Assembly (NCBI RefSeq): GCF_022836935.1
Contig: NZ_CP083240.1
Span: 124,001 to 188,000 of the forward strand
Reading direction: 5' to 3'
DNA length: 64,000 bases
Source of the DNA: Ancylobacter polymorphus
Lineage (GTDB): Bacteria > Pseudomonadota > Alphaproteobacteria > Rhizobiales > Xanthobacteraceae
Shown here: positions 17,132 through 24,545 of the stretch, in pieces
Layout of the letters: every line of letters starts with the position of its first letter
Position numbering within the stretch: the stretch's first letter is position 1
The notes under the pieces: model-generated
Seen by the model: only the letters and a program-made list of their open reading frames with translations
Database searches by the model: none
Told to the model about the DNA's origin: nothing
Made by a program: the position numbers and the translations under genes

Positions 17132-17827
17132 TCAGCATGACCGGTACGAAGCGTGCAGGACCTCGTCAAGGAGATCGGTGGCGATTGCAAGGCTGTCCGG
17201 GGCCATAGCCTCATAGGCCGGCTTGATCATCAGCTGCGAGATCGTTTTCGCGACGAATTCCGGGTTCAGCGCAGCGAGGCGTTGCCGCGTCGCCCCCACT
17301 TGCTCGGGAAAGGCTCGTAACGCAGAGATCACCTCCGGCCGCTGCTCGCGTGACGCGGCAGCAAGATCGAAGATGTCCCGTGCCCTGGCAACGGCGCCCC
17401 GGTGGACGATTTTCTTGGCAATGATCTCGGGGATGGTCTCGAGCTGGACGGGCTGCCCCTCGACAACACGTGCCACCACGGGAACAGCTGTCAGTGGCCC
17501 CGCAACGATGAAATCGATCTCGCCCAGCTGGTCGAAGGCAAACTTCTGGAATCGCGCTCCATCACCTTCGTAGGCTGCAGGCACGACGCTGAAGCTCAAT
17601 CCGCTTCTCGATGGATCGAGGAATCCAAGCAATTGCGGATCGTTGATGAACAGGTCGATGTCATGGCTTTCACGATGACCGATCTGGATCATCATCGCCG
17701 TGCCACCGCCGAACGACCATTCGAAATCATATCCGCCGGTCGCCACCCTCACCTGATCGATGAGATCGGAAGCAATGGCAAAAAGCCGCTGCCACTCCGA
17801 AGGACGACGATTGGCAAGCTCGGTCAT
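17132..17827 (-). CDS. AbiEii-like nucleotidyltransferase toxin, second system
   Basis: A 231-residue nucleotidyltransferase. Its signature FEWSFGGGTAMMIQIGHRESHDIDLFIND (residues ~35-63) has the glycine-rich loop and the D-x-D metal pair, and IPEIIAKKIVHRG follows as in AbiEii/AbiGii relatives. It is shorter than the AbiEii at 4406 and not closely similar. It overlaps the preceding small gene by one base (TGATG) and lies downstream of repC on the same strand, so the pair probably acts as a plasmid addiction module. Confidence 0.8.
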   Translation of the reverse strand: MTELANRRPSEWQRLFAIASDLIDQVRVATGGYDFEWSFGGGTAMMIQIGHRESHDIDLFINDPQLLGFLDPSRSGLSFSVVPAAYEGDGARFQKFAFDQLGEIDFIVAGPLTAVPVVARVVEGQPVQLETIPEIIAKKIVHRGAVARARDIFDLAAASREQRPEVISALRAFPEQVGATRQRLAALNPEFVAKTISQLMIKPAYEAMAPDSLAIATDLLDEVLHASYRSC

Positions 17828-18144
17828 CAGGCGGCGAGAGCATAGCTCTCGCCCGACCAGGCCGCGAAATCACTTGCCAGAGCCTTCAGCGACGCAAACG
17901 GAATGTGATAAGCGTCCGCGAACTTCAGCTGGTTGGCGAGAGGCACCTCTCCCAGGAAGGCGCTTACCTGGCCGGGATACTGCTTTGCCAGTGTGATATC
18001 CGACAGACAATGAGCCAGCTGCGCACCGTCAAGCTGCTCGCCATAGGGTGCGTTCACCGTCGACAGGACCAAGGCCAGATGCGTGCTCATGACCCTTGAA
18101 AGATAGTCATTTCGCTCCTTGCGGACAAGTTCATCAAACCGCAC
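17827..18144 (-). CDS. Small partner (putative antitoxin) of the second AbiEii-like toxin
   Basis: A 105-residue protein, MRFDELVRKERNDYLSRVM…, helical, with no family I can name. It is not an AbiEi winged-helix protein. The start used is a GTG at 18144, ten bases after the repC stop. That leaves almost no room for a ribosome-binding site, and an internal ATG at MSTHLALVL is possible. The position directly before the toxin with a one-base overlap is the only evidence for an antitoxin role. Confidence 0.5.
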   Translation of the reverse strand: MRFDELVRKERNDYLSRVMSTHLALVLSTVNAPYGEQLDGAQLAHCLSDITLAKQYPGQVSAFLGEVPLANQLKFADAYHIPFASLKALASDFAAWSGESYALAA

Positions 18145-18154
18145 TCCTCTGCCT

Positions 18155-19471
18155 TTATCGCCCCTTCGGCTTCTTCAGGCTTTTCAGCAGCGCTTCCGAG
18201 ACGTGGAGACCGCCACCCTCGCCGGAATCCGCCGACTGCTGCCGTTCCGTATCGTGCCGGGCCTTCTGCGCATCGAGCTTGGCCCGCAGCAGCGCCATGA
18301 TCATCGGCCAGGTCGAGAACTTCCCCTCCTTTGCGCGCTCCGTCAGGCTGCGCAGATAGCCGCCGGGTGACCCGATCTGGTCGGCGCGCTGGTAGATCGC
18401 GGCCAGCGTGATGGCGGCGTGCTGCTCGCCCAACGCCTCCTGTGCTTCCCGCCAGGCGCTCGGGCTGATCCCCAGCATCGGCCGGACCAGTTCCGCCGCG
18501 GCCAGGAAGTCCCGCCAGTGCCGGATTTCGCCGCCCTGCATCAGTTCCAGCACGCCAGGGCAGGCGTCGAGCACGATCCCAAGAGGCAATTCCCGCTTCG
18601 GTAGGCTCCGGATGTTGTCGGCTTTCCTGACGCTGCCGTCCGCTTCTTTTTCATTTCGAAGGCTATATTCAGATTCAGTATGAAGGTCTGGATTTGAATT
18701 CTGTTTGTGGCGACCAGAATGGGACTCATTGGCGTCCATTTTTTGGGAATCTACAAATGATTCCAGCACCTCACGGATATCCCGCCAGAGCGCCTCAAGC
18801 TCCTCGCAGATGCTCTCGACCAGCCGTCGGGGTGCCGAACGTGGTAAACGGCTTATTACCGCCTGGTAGCTCTGCTGGACCTTTCCCCAGTTGCCCGGCA
18901 CGCGTTCCTCGATGCCGGTGTCGATCATCTTGACGATATCCCGGCGCAGGAGCGTCAGCCGCTCCTTGGCGACGCGGAAGGCCTGCTTCTCGGTCTGCAC
19001 GGCTTCCGCCATGTCCTTGAACTCGGCAGCGCGCGCGACAATCGGCGAGAGATCGAAGCCGAAGGCCTGCTCGATCTGCCCTCCCCGCCCCTTCCGAGCG
19101 TAGCGCTTCCCGTTCGGGCTATCCCGCCGAATGATCAGCCCGCACTCGACGAGCACGCCGAGATGCCGGCGAAGGGTCGTGGGCGGCATGCCGTTGGCAC
19201 GGGCCATCAGTTGCTCGTTCGACGGCCATACGACGATATCGCTATCTATGGAGAGAGCCGTCTCCTGATGGAACGACAACAGCGCATTCAGGATCGCAAG
19301 CGCGCGATCCGTTGCTCCGACGAGATCCCGGGCCTCGCGGATGTGTTGAAAGGTCTGCCACTTATGCACGACGGCGTCCTTCGCCGCCGTGCGTGCCTTC
19401 ACCTGGCTTGCAATTTGGCCAAGCTTCATGGTTCGCCGCCCAAAGGGCGTCGTCGCAACATACGTCTCCAT
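18155..19471 (-). CDS. repC: RepC replication initiator
   Basis: A 438-residue RepC. The N-terminal half shows the RepC pattern: TTPFGRRTMKLGQIASQ, DRALAILNALLSFHQET, VVWPSNEQLMARANGMPPTTLRRHLGVLVECGLIIRRDSPNGKRYA (winged helix), then AFGFDLSPIVARAAEF. The middle (about residues 240-290) is low complexity and coincides with AT-rich DNA. The C-terminal domain (HWRDFLAAAELVRPMLGISPSAWREA) is typical. RepC initiates replication of repABC plasmids at an origin inside its own gene. Its level is controlled by the antisense RNA directly upstream. The start gives METYVATTPFGRRTM. Confidence 0.95.
   Translation of the reverse strand: METYVATTPFGRRTMKLGQIASQVKARTAAKDAVVHKWQTFQHIREARDLVGATDRALAILNALLSFHQETALSIDSDIVVWPSNEQLMARANGMPPTTLRRHLGVLVECGLIIRRDSPNGKRYARKGRGGQIEQAFGFDLSPIVARAAEFKDMAEAVQTEKQAFRVAKERLTLLRRDIVKMIDTGIEERVPGNWGKVQQSYQAVISRLPRSAPRRLVESICEELEALWRDIREVLESFVDSQKMDANESHSGRHKQNSNPDLHTESEYSLRNEKEADGSVRKADNIRSLPKRELPLGIVLDACPGVLELMQGGEIRHWRDFLAAAELVRPMLGISPSAWREAQEALGEQHAAITLAAIYQRADQIGSPGGYLRSLTERAKEGKFSTWPMIMALLRAKLDAQKARHDTERQQSADSGEGGGLHVSEALLKSLKKPKGR
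18640..18770. other. AT-rich segment inside repC, likely oriV
   Basis: Within an otherwise GC-rich gene, this stretch is clearly AT-rich (for example ctttttcatttcg and ccattttttgggaatc). In repABC plasmids the origin of replication lies in such an AT-rich part of repC; the assignment here rests on that precedent. Confidence 0.5.
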
Positions 19472-19543
19472 TTTCCCTTCACCTATCGCTAGGCAAAAGA
19501 AGCCGGCTCGCCGAAAACGACGTCTTGACCTGTTGTAGGACTC

Positions 19544-19630
19544 TTGACTGCGATTCGCGGAAGTGCGATTCTCTAGGTGCTCAATCTAGGAGAAGGGCTT
19601 CCGGAACTCGTTTCGGGGGCCTTTTTCTTT
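19544..19630 (+). ncRNA. Counter-transcribed RNA of repABC (incompatibility RNA)
   Basis: In the 164-bp repB-repC gap, on the strand opposite repABC, TTGACT (19544-19549) and GATTCT (19567-19572) are 17 bp apart, giving a transcript from about 19579. It ends at a Rho-independent terminator: stem 19596-19606 with 19611-19621 (11 pairs including wobbles, loop CTCG) followed by TTTTTCTTTT. The ~50-nt RNA sits where ctRNA/IncA of repABC plasmids is found and would lower repC expression. The terminator structure is the strongest part of the call. Confidence 0.8.
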
Positions 19631-19635
19631 TGCGG

Positions 19636-20631
19636 TTACGGTTCCTCTCTCGGTTGGGTCGAATCCCGCCGGAACGCCTCGTAGAGGCGATCAAGGTTCT
19701 CCGACAAATAATCTCCGAATGCTCGCGCTTCCGAACTTTTGGCCTTGATCGCCAGAATGAAGCGTTTCGCATCCGCGGTGATATCAGCCGACACGGAGCC
19801 TCCGGTCGGCGACCAACTGCGCTTCTCGGGACCGGCCTGCGCCCGCGTTCGCGACCGAACTGCCTTGAGCCGCTGGACAAGGCGATCGAAGCGCGCATCG
19901 CTCGGAAGGGCAGCGAAGCCCTCTTCTTTGATCACCTCAAACGCGACGTCTTGGTTGGATGGCTTGTCCATCAACAGCTTAAACTCGTACCAACGATCAC
20001 GGCCGACGCCCTTGGCCTCGCCGATCGCTTCAAGAATGCTCGCCGGCAACGCCGCGACCGACAGCATTTTCGACAAGGTGGTGCGATCGATCGAGAGCGC
20101 CTTGAGAATTATGGCATTGTCCTCGTCGTAGCGGAGACGGGCGAGGTCGGCAGCAAACAGCGCCCGCTCGATGAACGGTGCGTTCGACCGAGCCGAATTC
20201 TCCTGGCCGAGCGTCACGACGTGTTCGCGATCCACCATCTCCTTGACGACGGCCCGAACCTTTCGGCCCAGCGTCTTCGCGACCAGGAGGCGACGATGAC
20301 CGAACACAGCCATATAGCGGCCGCTCGCCTTGGGATGAGGGCGGACGAGAATAGGGGAGTTCTGGCCGTTTTCGCGGATCGCCTCGAGGAGCTCATTGAA
20401 CTCCTGCTCGTTGTGCGCTCGCCTATCGCGCACGAATGAGGCGTCGATCGTGTCGGGTTCGAGCTCAACGATCGTCTCGCCCGTGGCAAGCTTGTCGGCG
20501 CGCGCCGCCATTTCGTCCAGCGTGCCGAGTATTGAGCGCGACGCGCCCCTTGCCGCATATTCCACGACGGAACGTTCGGCGGGCTGATCCTTGTCAGTCA
20601 GTATACTGGCAAAGGGGTTCTTACGAGCCAT
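19636..20631 (-). CDS. repB: RepB partition protein (ParB-like)
   Basis: A 331-residue RepB. It starts MARKNPFASILTDKDQP, the usual RepB N terminus that contacts RepA. The ParB/Sulfiredoxin-like domain covers about residues 60-150 (ENGQNSPILVRPHPKASGRYMAVFGHRRLLVAK), followed by the HTH region (LARLRYDEDNAIILKALSIDRTTLSKMLSVA). It binds centromere-like parS sites and partitions the plasmid with RepA. It lies 72 bp after repA on the same strand; the gap contains a candidate palindrome. Confidence 0.95.
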   Translation of the reverse strand: MARKNPFASILTDKDQPAERSVVEYAARGASRSILGTLDEMAARADKLATGETIVELEPDTIDASFVRDRRAHNEQEFNELLEAIRENGQNSPILVRPHPKASGRYMAVFGHRRLLVAKTLGRKVRAVVKEMVDREHVVTLGQENSARSNAPFIERALFAADLARLRYDEDNAIILKALSIDRTTLSKMLSVAALPASILEAIGEAKGVGRDRWYEFKLLMDKPSNQDVAFEVIKEEGFAALPSDARFDRLVQRLKAVRSRTRAQAGPEKRSWSPTGGSVSADITADAKRFILAIKAKSSEARAFGDYLSENLDRLYEAFRRDSTQPREEP

Positions 20632-20684
20632 CGCTCGACCTCACAATATCGTCTATCCGGTTGAAAATACGACGCCTTTTGACT

Positions 20685-20702
20685 GTTTTGACGGCGGTCA
20701 AC
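20685..20702. promoter_or_regulatory. Candidate parS palindrome between repA and repB
   Basis: TTGAC-GGCG-GTCAA (20688-20701) inside GTT…AAC. It resembles, but does not exactly fit, the GTTNNNNGCNNNNAAC parS pattern of repABC plasmids. Confidence 0.3.
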
Positions 20703-20703
20703 A

Positions 20704-21891
20704 TCACATCCGCCCCCATGCGCGGTGGATCAGTCCCTGGACTTCGAAATTCACAGCGTCCAAGGCCTCGATCGCGCGGTCGTAAGTGTCGCGACTAAAG
20801 CTCTTGCGCTCGACCTCGTAGAGCGTCTGCTTGGTCAAGCCGGCGTCGGAAATCGCCGTTGATTTCAGCATGGGATTCTTGAGCAGTTCCTGGGCCAGGA
20901 CGGTCTGCATGAAGCCCAGCATTCGGGTCTGAGGCACATCGGTTGGCTCGAACCGGGTGATCAAATAGCGGAGCCAGTCGATCTTCACCGGAGCGCCTTT
21001 TTCGCGGATGGATTTGACGAAGTTCCCCAGCATGAGAAGGAACTGACTCATCGACATCAGGTCGAGCATCTGGGGATGGACCGTGACCAGCACGGAGGTC
21101 GACGCCGTCAGCGCGGTCAGAGTGAGGAAACCCAATTGTGGGGGGCAGTCGATCACGACGACGTCGAAGCGTTCATCGACCTCCGCGAGCGACCGTCCAA
21201 GCCGGCTATAGAACCTTTTACCTTCGTTCGACGTCTGCATCGAGAGGGGAGTGTCGAACTCAAACTCCTGCAGCTCGAGATTGGCCGGAATGATCTCCAG
21301 CAAAGGGAAATTCGTCGGCAGGATCACATCCGCGATCGGACGGCGCTTGTCGTCATATCGGATTGCATCATAGAGCGACGGATTCCCGTCCAGCTCCGGC
21401 TGAAAGCCATGCAATGCGGAGAGCGACGCCTGCGGGTCGAGGTCGACCACCAGAACACGATGCCCCGTCAGCGCAAGATGCTGCGCCAAATGTGCAGCCG
21501 TCGTCGTCTTGCCGGAACCGCCCTTGAAATTGACCACGGCGACGACCTGCAACTTCTCGCCCGGCTTTCGGAAGGGGACATATTTCTTGGCGTCCGAGCG
21601 ACCGTTCTTGTCGAGATAGTGCCGCAACTCCATCATTTGCTCGGCCGTGTAGAAACGGCGGCCCGCCGCAGCAATGAGCGGCTCCGGTCCCTTTCCTTCG
21701 AGATGAAGCCGCTTGAGATTGTTGGGGCTAATCCCAAGGTAGTGTGCAACCTCGGACATCGGGAAGCGCCGCAACGTCTTCTTCGCGTCCGGCGGAAAGT
21801 TCTCCAGACGAAGCTGGTCGAGCCTCCGTGAGATCTCGGCGCCTTGGCCAAGGATCTTCTCATCAAATTCGAAAGGTGGAAGCGCACCCAT
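20704..21891 (-). CDS. repA: RepA partition ATPase (ParA-like)
   Basis: A 395-residue RepA with a MerR-like N-terminal HTH (FPMSEVAHYLGISPNNLKRLHLEGKGPEP, about residues 45-75) and a ParA core. The deviant Walker A VVNFKGGSGKTTTAAHLAQ is near residue 120, and VVVIDCPPQLGFLTLTAL (Walker B) near 235. It segregates the plasmid with RepB and represses repABC. The start at 21891 (MGALPPFEFDEKI) is preferred; the frame continues to 21942, but that would overlap one of the upstream operator-like repeats. Confidence 0.95.
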   Translation of the reverse strand: MGALPPFEFDEKILGQGAEISRRLDQLRLENFPPDAKKTLRRFPMSEVAHYLGISPNNLKRLHLEGKGPEPLIAAAGRRFYTAEQMMELRHYLDKNGRSDAKKYVPFRKPGEKLQVVAVVNFKGGSGKTTTAAHLAQHLALTGHRVLVVDLDPQASLSALHGFQPELDGNPSLYDAIRYDDKRRPIADVILPTNFPLLEIIPANLELQEFEFDTPLSMQTSNEGKRFYSRLGRSLAEVDERFDVVVIDCPPQLGFLTLTALTASTSVLVTVHPQMLDLMSMSQFLLMLGNFVKSIREKGAPVKIDWLRYLITRFEPTDVPQTRMLGFMQTVLAQELLKNPMLKSTAISDAGLTKQTLYEVERKSFSRDTYDRAIEALDAVNFEVQGLIHRAWGRM

Positions 21892-21914
21892 TTCAACTGG
21901 CCTCGCGAGGAAAA

Positions 21915-21956
21915 TAGCGCCAGAATGATGTGATCTGGCCAATTTAGCGCCAGTAT
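21915..21956 (-). promoter_or_regulatory. Direct repeats upstream of repA (putative repABC operator)
   Basis: TAGCGCCAGAAT (21915-21926) and TAGCGCCAGTAT (21945-21956) are 30 bp apart, about three helical turns, just before the repA start. RepA of repABC plasmids represses its own promoter, so these are likely binding sites. The rest of the 384-bp repA-traI gap holds the lux-type box at 22097 and no gene. Confidence 0.45.
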
Positions 21957-22096
21957 CCCCGATTCTCCCGGCGTGGCAAGGAGAATAGAGTTAACAGGTC
22001 ATTAACGCGAGGCGTCGGAGGGCGTCGCGCCTTCATCGGTTTATTCCGTTGAATCAGTTATTTAGCCGGACGCTGGGCGCACGCGCGGCGAGTACT

Positions 22097-22116
22097 GGCT
22101 AGTAAATCTATTAGCC
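22097..22116. promoter_or_regulatory. lux/tra-box-like palindrome upstream of traI
   Basis: GGCTAGTAAATCTATTAGCC is a 20-bp imperfect palindrome (8 of 10 base pairs symmetric). It fits the general LuxR-type box NNCT-N12-AGNN. It lies 160 bp before the traI start, between the divergent repA and traI genes, where TraR-AHL could activate both, as known for Ti plasmids. The sequence does not match the canonical 18-bp Ti tra box, so specificity is unproven. Confidence 0.45.
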
Positions 22117-22275
22117 CTGGGAGTTCGATTTTGGACGTTTCTCGCCCTCGATTTCCTCGTTCTCAGCGCGACTCAGCGCAGCTTCCGTCGAGTCGCACTC
22201 ATAATTTCGCTAGTCGCGGCCATGTGCGCAAACGTGCCTCCTGTCTCCGAACACACTCGAATCGGAGCAATACTG

Positions 22276-22899
22276 ATGCGGGCACTGGCTATTCCTGCCG
22301 ATACGCATGATGACTTTGCTGATCTCGTCGATTCCATGCATCGACTTCGCGCCCGCGTATTCAAGGATCGATTGGGCTGGGCGGTCGATGTGAAGGATGG
22401 TCGCGAGAGAGACCAGTTCGACGGCTTCTCGCCAACCTACATCGTCGCGCTTTCCTCGAGCTCGCAGGTCATCGGCTGCGCGCGGCTGCTGCCGGCGGAC
22501 GGGCCGACCATGATGGACGTGCTCTTCCCGGACCTGGCGGCCTCCGGCCTGTACAAGCCGAACCCCTTCATGGTCGAGAGTTCCCGCTTTTGCGTCGACA
22601 CGGCGCTGGACGAGGGCAGGGCAGGGGGGTCGCTGCACGACGCGACGCTCACCATGTTCGCCGCGATCATCGAATGGGCGATGGTGAGCGGCTATCGGGA
22701 AATCGTCACGGGTACCGACCTTCGCGTCGAACGCATCCTCAGCCGCGCCGGTTGGCCAATGAAGCGGCTAGGGGAGCCGCGAAGGATCGGGGAGACGACC
22801 GCCGTCGCCGGGATCCTGCCGGCCGACCGACGCAGCTTCGAGCGCGTCCGGCCCACCTCGTACTTCTCGACGTTCTGCCCGCAGCTGCGCGCGGCCTGA
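22276..22899 (+). CDS. traI: TraI-type N-acyl-homoserine-lactone synthase
   Basis: A 207-residue LuxI-family enzyme. Conserved residues are visible: LRARVFKDRLGW with the invariant Arg and Trp, ERDQFDGFSPTYIVAL, IGCARLLPADGPTMM, and the ESSRFCVD substrate motif. The C terminus (GYREIVTGTDLRVERILSRAGWPMKRLGEP) closely follows Agrobacterium TraI. The ATG at 22276 gives the correct N terminus MRALAIP; the frame to 22222 is an unneeded extension. It makes the AHL signal for TraR and is the first gene of the trb operon, 15 bp before trbB, as in Ti plasmids. Confidence 0.93.
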   Translation: MRALAIPADTHDDFADLVDSMHRLRARVFKDRLGWAVDVKDGRERDQFDGFSPTYIVALSSSSQVIGCARLLPADGPTMMDVLFPDLAASGLYKPNPFMVESSRFCVDTALDEGRAGGSLHDATLTMFAAIIEWAMVSGYREIVTGTDLRVERILSRAGWPMKRLGEPRRIGETTAVAGILPADRRSFERVRPTSYFSTFCPQLRAA

Positions 22900-22914
22900 G
22901 CCAGGAGGACGGTC

Positions 22915-23883
22915 ATGGCCCAGCTTCGTTCCCATCCGCGCCTGGTCCGCAAACTGCAGGAGGCGCTCGGCGATCAACTCTGCATCGCCCTCGATGACGC
23001 CACCGTCGTCGAGATCATGCTCAACCCCGACGGGCGCCTCTTCATTGAGCGCCTCGGCCACGGCGTCGCGCCGGCCGGGCAGATGAACGCCGCCACCGCC
23101 GAGATCGTGATCGGGAGCGTCGCGCACGCGCTGCATTCTGAGGCCGACGAGGATCGCCCGATCGTGTCGGGCGAGCTGCCGATCGGCGGCCACCGCTTCG
23201 AGGGTCTGCTGCCGCCGGTCGTCGCAGCGCCGGCCTTCACCATCCGGCGGCGGGCATCGCGGCTCATTCCGCTCGACGACTATGTCGCGGCGAAGATCAT
23301 GACGGAGCATCAGGCCTGCGTGATCCGCAACGCCATAACCTCCCGGATGAACATCGTCATCTCTGGCGGTACCGGCTCGGGCAAGACCACGCTCGCCAAT
23401 GCGGTCATTGCCGAGGTCGTCGAATCGGCGCCGGACGATCGGATCCTGATCCTGGAGGACACGGCGGAGATCCAGTGTGCGGCGGAGAATGTGGTCGCCC
23501 TGCACACCAGCGACGCGATCGACATGGGCCGGCTGCTGAAAAGCACCATGCGTTTGCGCCCCGATCGCATCGTCGTCGGCGAAGTTCGCGACGGCGCCGC
23601 GCTCACGTTGTTGAAGGCCTGGAACACCGGCCATCCGGGCGGCGTGACGACAATTCACTCCAACACAGCCGAATCTGCGCTGCGGCGCCTCGAGCAACTC
23701 ACAGCCGAGGCCAGCCAGCAGCCGATGCACCAAGTCATCGGCGAGGCCGTCGACCTCATCGTCTCGATCGAACGCACGCCGAAGGGCCGCGTCGTCCGCG
23801 ATGTCCTGCACGTCGAGAGCTTCGTCAATGGCCACTATCGCACCGAGTCCTATTCGCCGAAGGAGGAACGCCATGTCGCGTGA
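22915..23883 (+). CDS. trbB: TrbB conjugal transfer ATPase (VirB11-like)
   Basis: A 322-residue VirB11/PulE-family ATPase. The Walker [16 protein letters not shown] is near residue 150, the Asp box [12 protein letters not shown] near 180 and Walker B-like [26 protein letters not shown] near 220-245. It powers pilus assembly and DNA transfer at the inner membrane. An AGGAGG ribosome-binding site precedes the ATG. The end overlaps trbC by 11 nt. Confidence 0.95.
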   Translation: MAQLRSHPRLVRKLQEALGDQLCIALDDATVVEIMLNPDGRLFIERLGHGVAPAGQMNAATAEIVIGSVAHALHSEADEDRPIVSGELPIGGHRFEGLLPPVVAAPAFTIRRRASRLIPLDDYVAAKIMTEHQACVIRNAITSRMNIVISGGTGSGKTTLANAVIAEVVESAPDDRILILEDTAEIQCAAENVVALHTSDAIDMGRLLKSTMRLRPDRIVVGEVRDGAALTLLKAWNTGHPGGVTTIHSNTAESALRRLEQLTAEASQQPMHQVIGEAVDLIVSIERTPKGRVVRDVLHVESFVNGHYRTESYSPKEERHVA

Positions 23884-24244
23884 ACGTCTGTGCAAGCTTG
23901 CGCTCGCGGCACTGGCGCTCGCGCTGGTGCTCGCCGAGCCTGCCTTCGCCTCGGGCGGCGGCAGCCTGCCCTGGGAAGGCCCGCTGCAGCAGATCCAGCA
24001 GTCGATCACCGGGCCGGTCGCCGGCTTCATCGCTTTGGCCGCGGTCGCTGTAGCCGGTGGCATGCTCATCTTCGGCGGCGAGCTCAACGATTTCGCGCGG
24101 CGCCTCATGTATGTCGTGCTCGTCGCCGGCATCCTTCTCGGAGCCACCCAGATCGTTGCGCTGTTCGGCGCGAGCGGCGCCTCGATCGGCGACGTCGCGT
24201 CCTCGCCCTTTATCGAGCGGGCAGGGGAGGGCGGTCGTGGCTGA
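23873..24244 (+). CDS. trbC: TrbC pilin-like protein (VirB2-like)
   Basis: A 123-residue prepilin. A signal peptide ([25 protein letters not shown]) is followed by two hydrophobic helices ([18 protein letters not shown] and [22 protein letters not shown]), the VirB2/TrbC layout. It is expected to form the conjugative pilus after processing; the TraF-type peptidase is not in the window. The start lies within the end of trbB, behind an AGGAGG site. Confidence 0.9.
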   Translation: MSRERLCKLALAALALALVLAEPAFASGGGSLPWEGPLQQIQQSITGPVAGFIALAAVAVAGGMLIFGGELNDFARRLMYVVLVAGILLGATQIVALFGASGASIGDVASSPFIERAGEGGRG

Positions 24245-24536
24245 ACCGGGATCGAACCTCGACCGCTCGCGCATCCATCGGGCGTTGTCGCGCCCGAACC
24301 TTCTCCTCGGCGCCGACCGCGAACTCGTGCTGCTGACCGGCCTCGCTGCGGCGATCCTGATCTTCGTCGTTCTGACGCCCTATTCGGCGCTGTTCGGGGT
24401 TGCGATCTGGGTCGTGGTGGTGGCGGCGCTGCGGATGATGGCCAAGGCCGACCCGATGATGCGCCGCGTCTATGCCCGCCACGTCGGCTACCGTCCCTAC
24501 TACCGCCCGACGTCGACGCCCTGGCGGCGTTTCTGA
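24237..24536 (+). CDS. trbD: TrbD (VirB3-like) inner-membrane protein
   Basis: A 99-residue VirB3-like protein starting at a GTG that overlaps the trbC stop, with GGGGAGGG upstream. The N-terminal [23 protein letters not shown] and two membrane helices ([26 protein letters not shown]) are typical, followed by a basic/Tyr-rich tail ([19 protein letters not shown]). It works with TrbE in pilus assembly. Confidence 0.88.
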   Translation: MAEPGSNLDRSRIHRALSRPNLLLGADRELVLLTGLAAAILIFVVLTPYSALFGVAIWVVVVAALRMMAKADPMMRRVYARHVGYRPYYRPTSTPWRRF

Positions 24537-24545
24537 GGACCGGCC

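Noticed and set aside
22222..22275. Upstream extension of traI (start at 22222)
   Set aside because: The family N terminus begins at the ATG at 22276; the extra 18 codons have no counterpart in TraI proteins.
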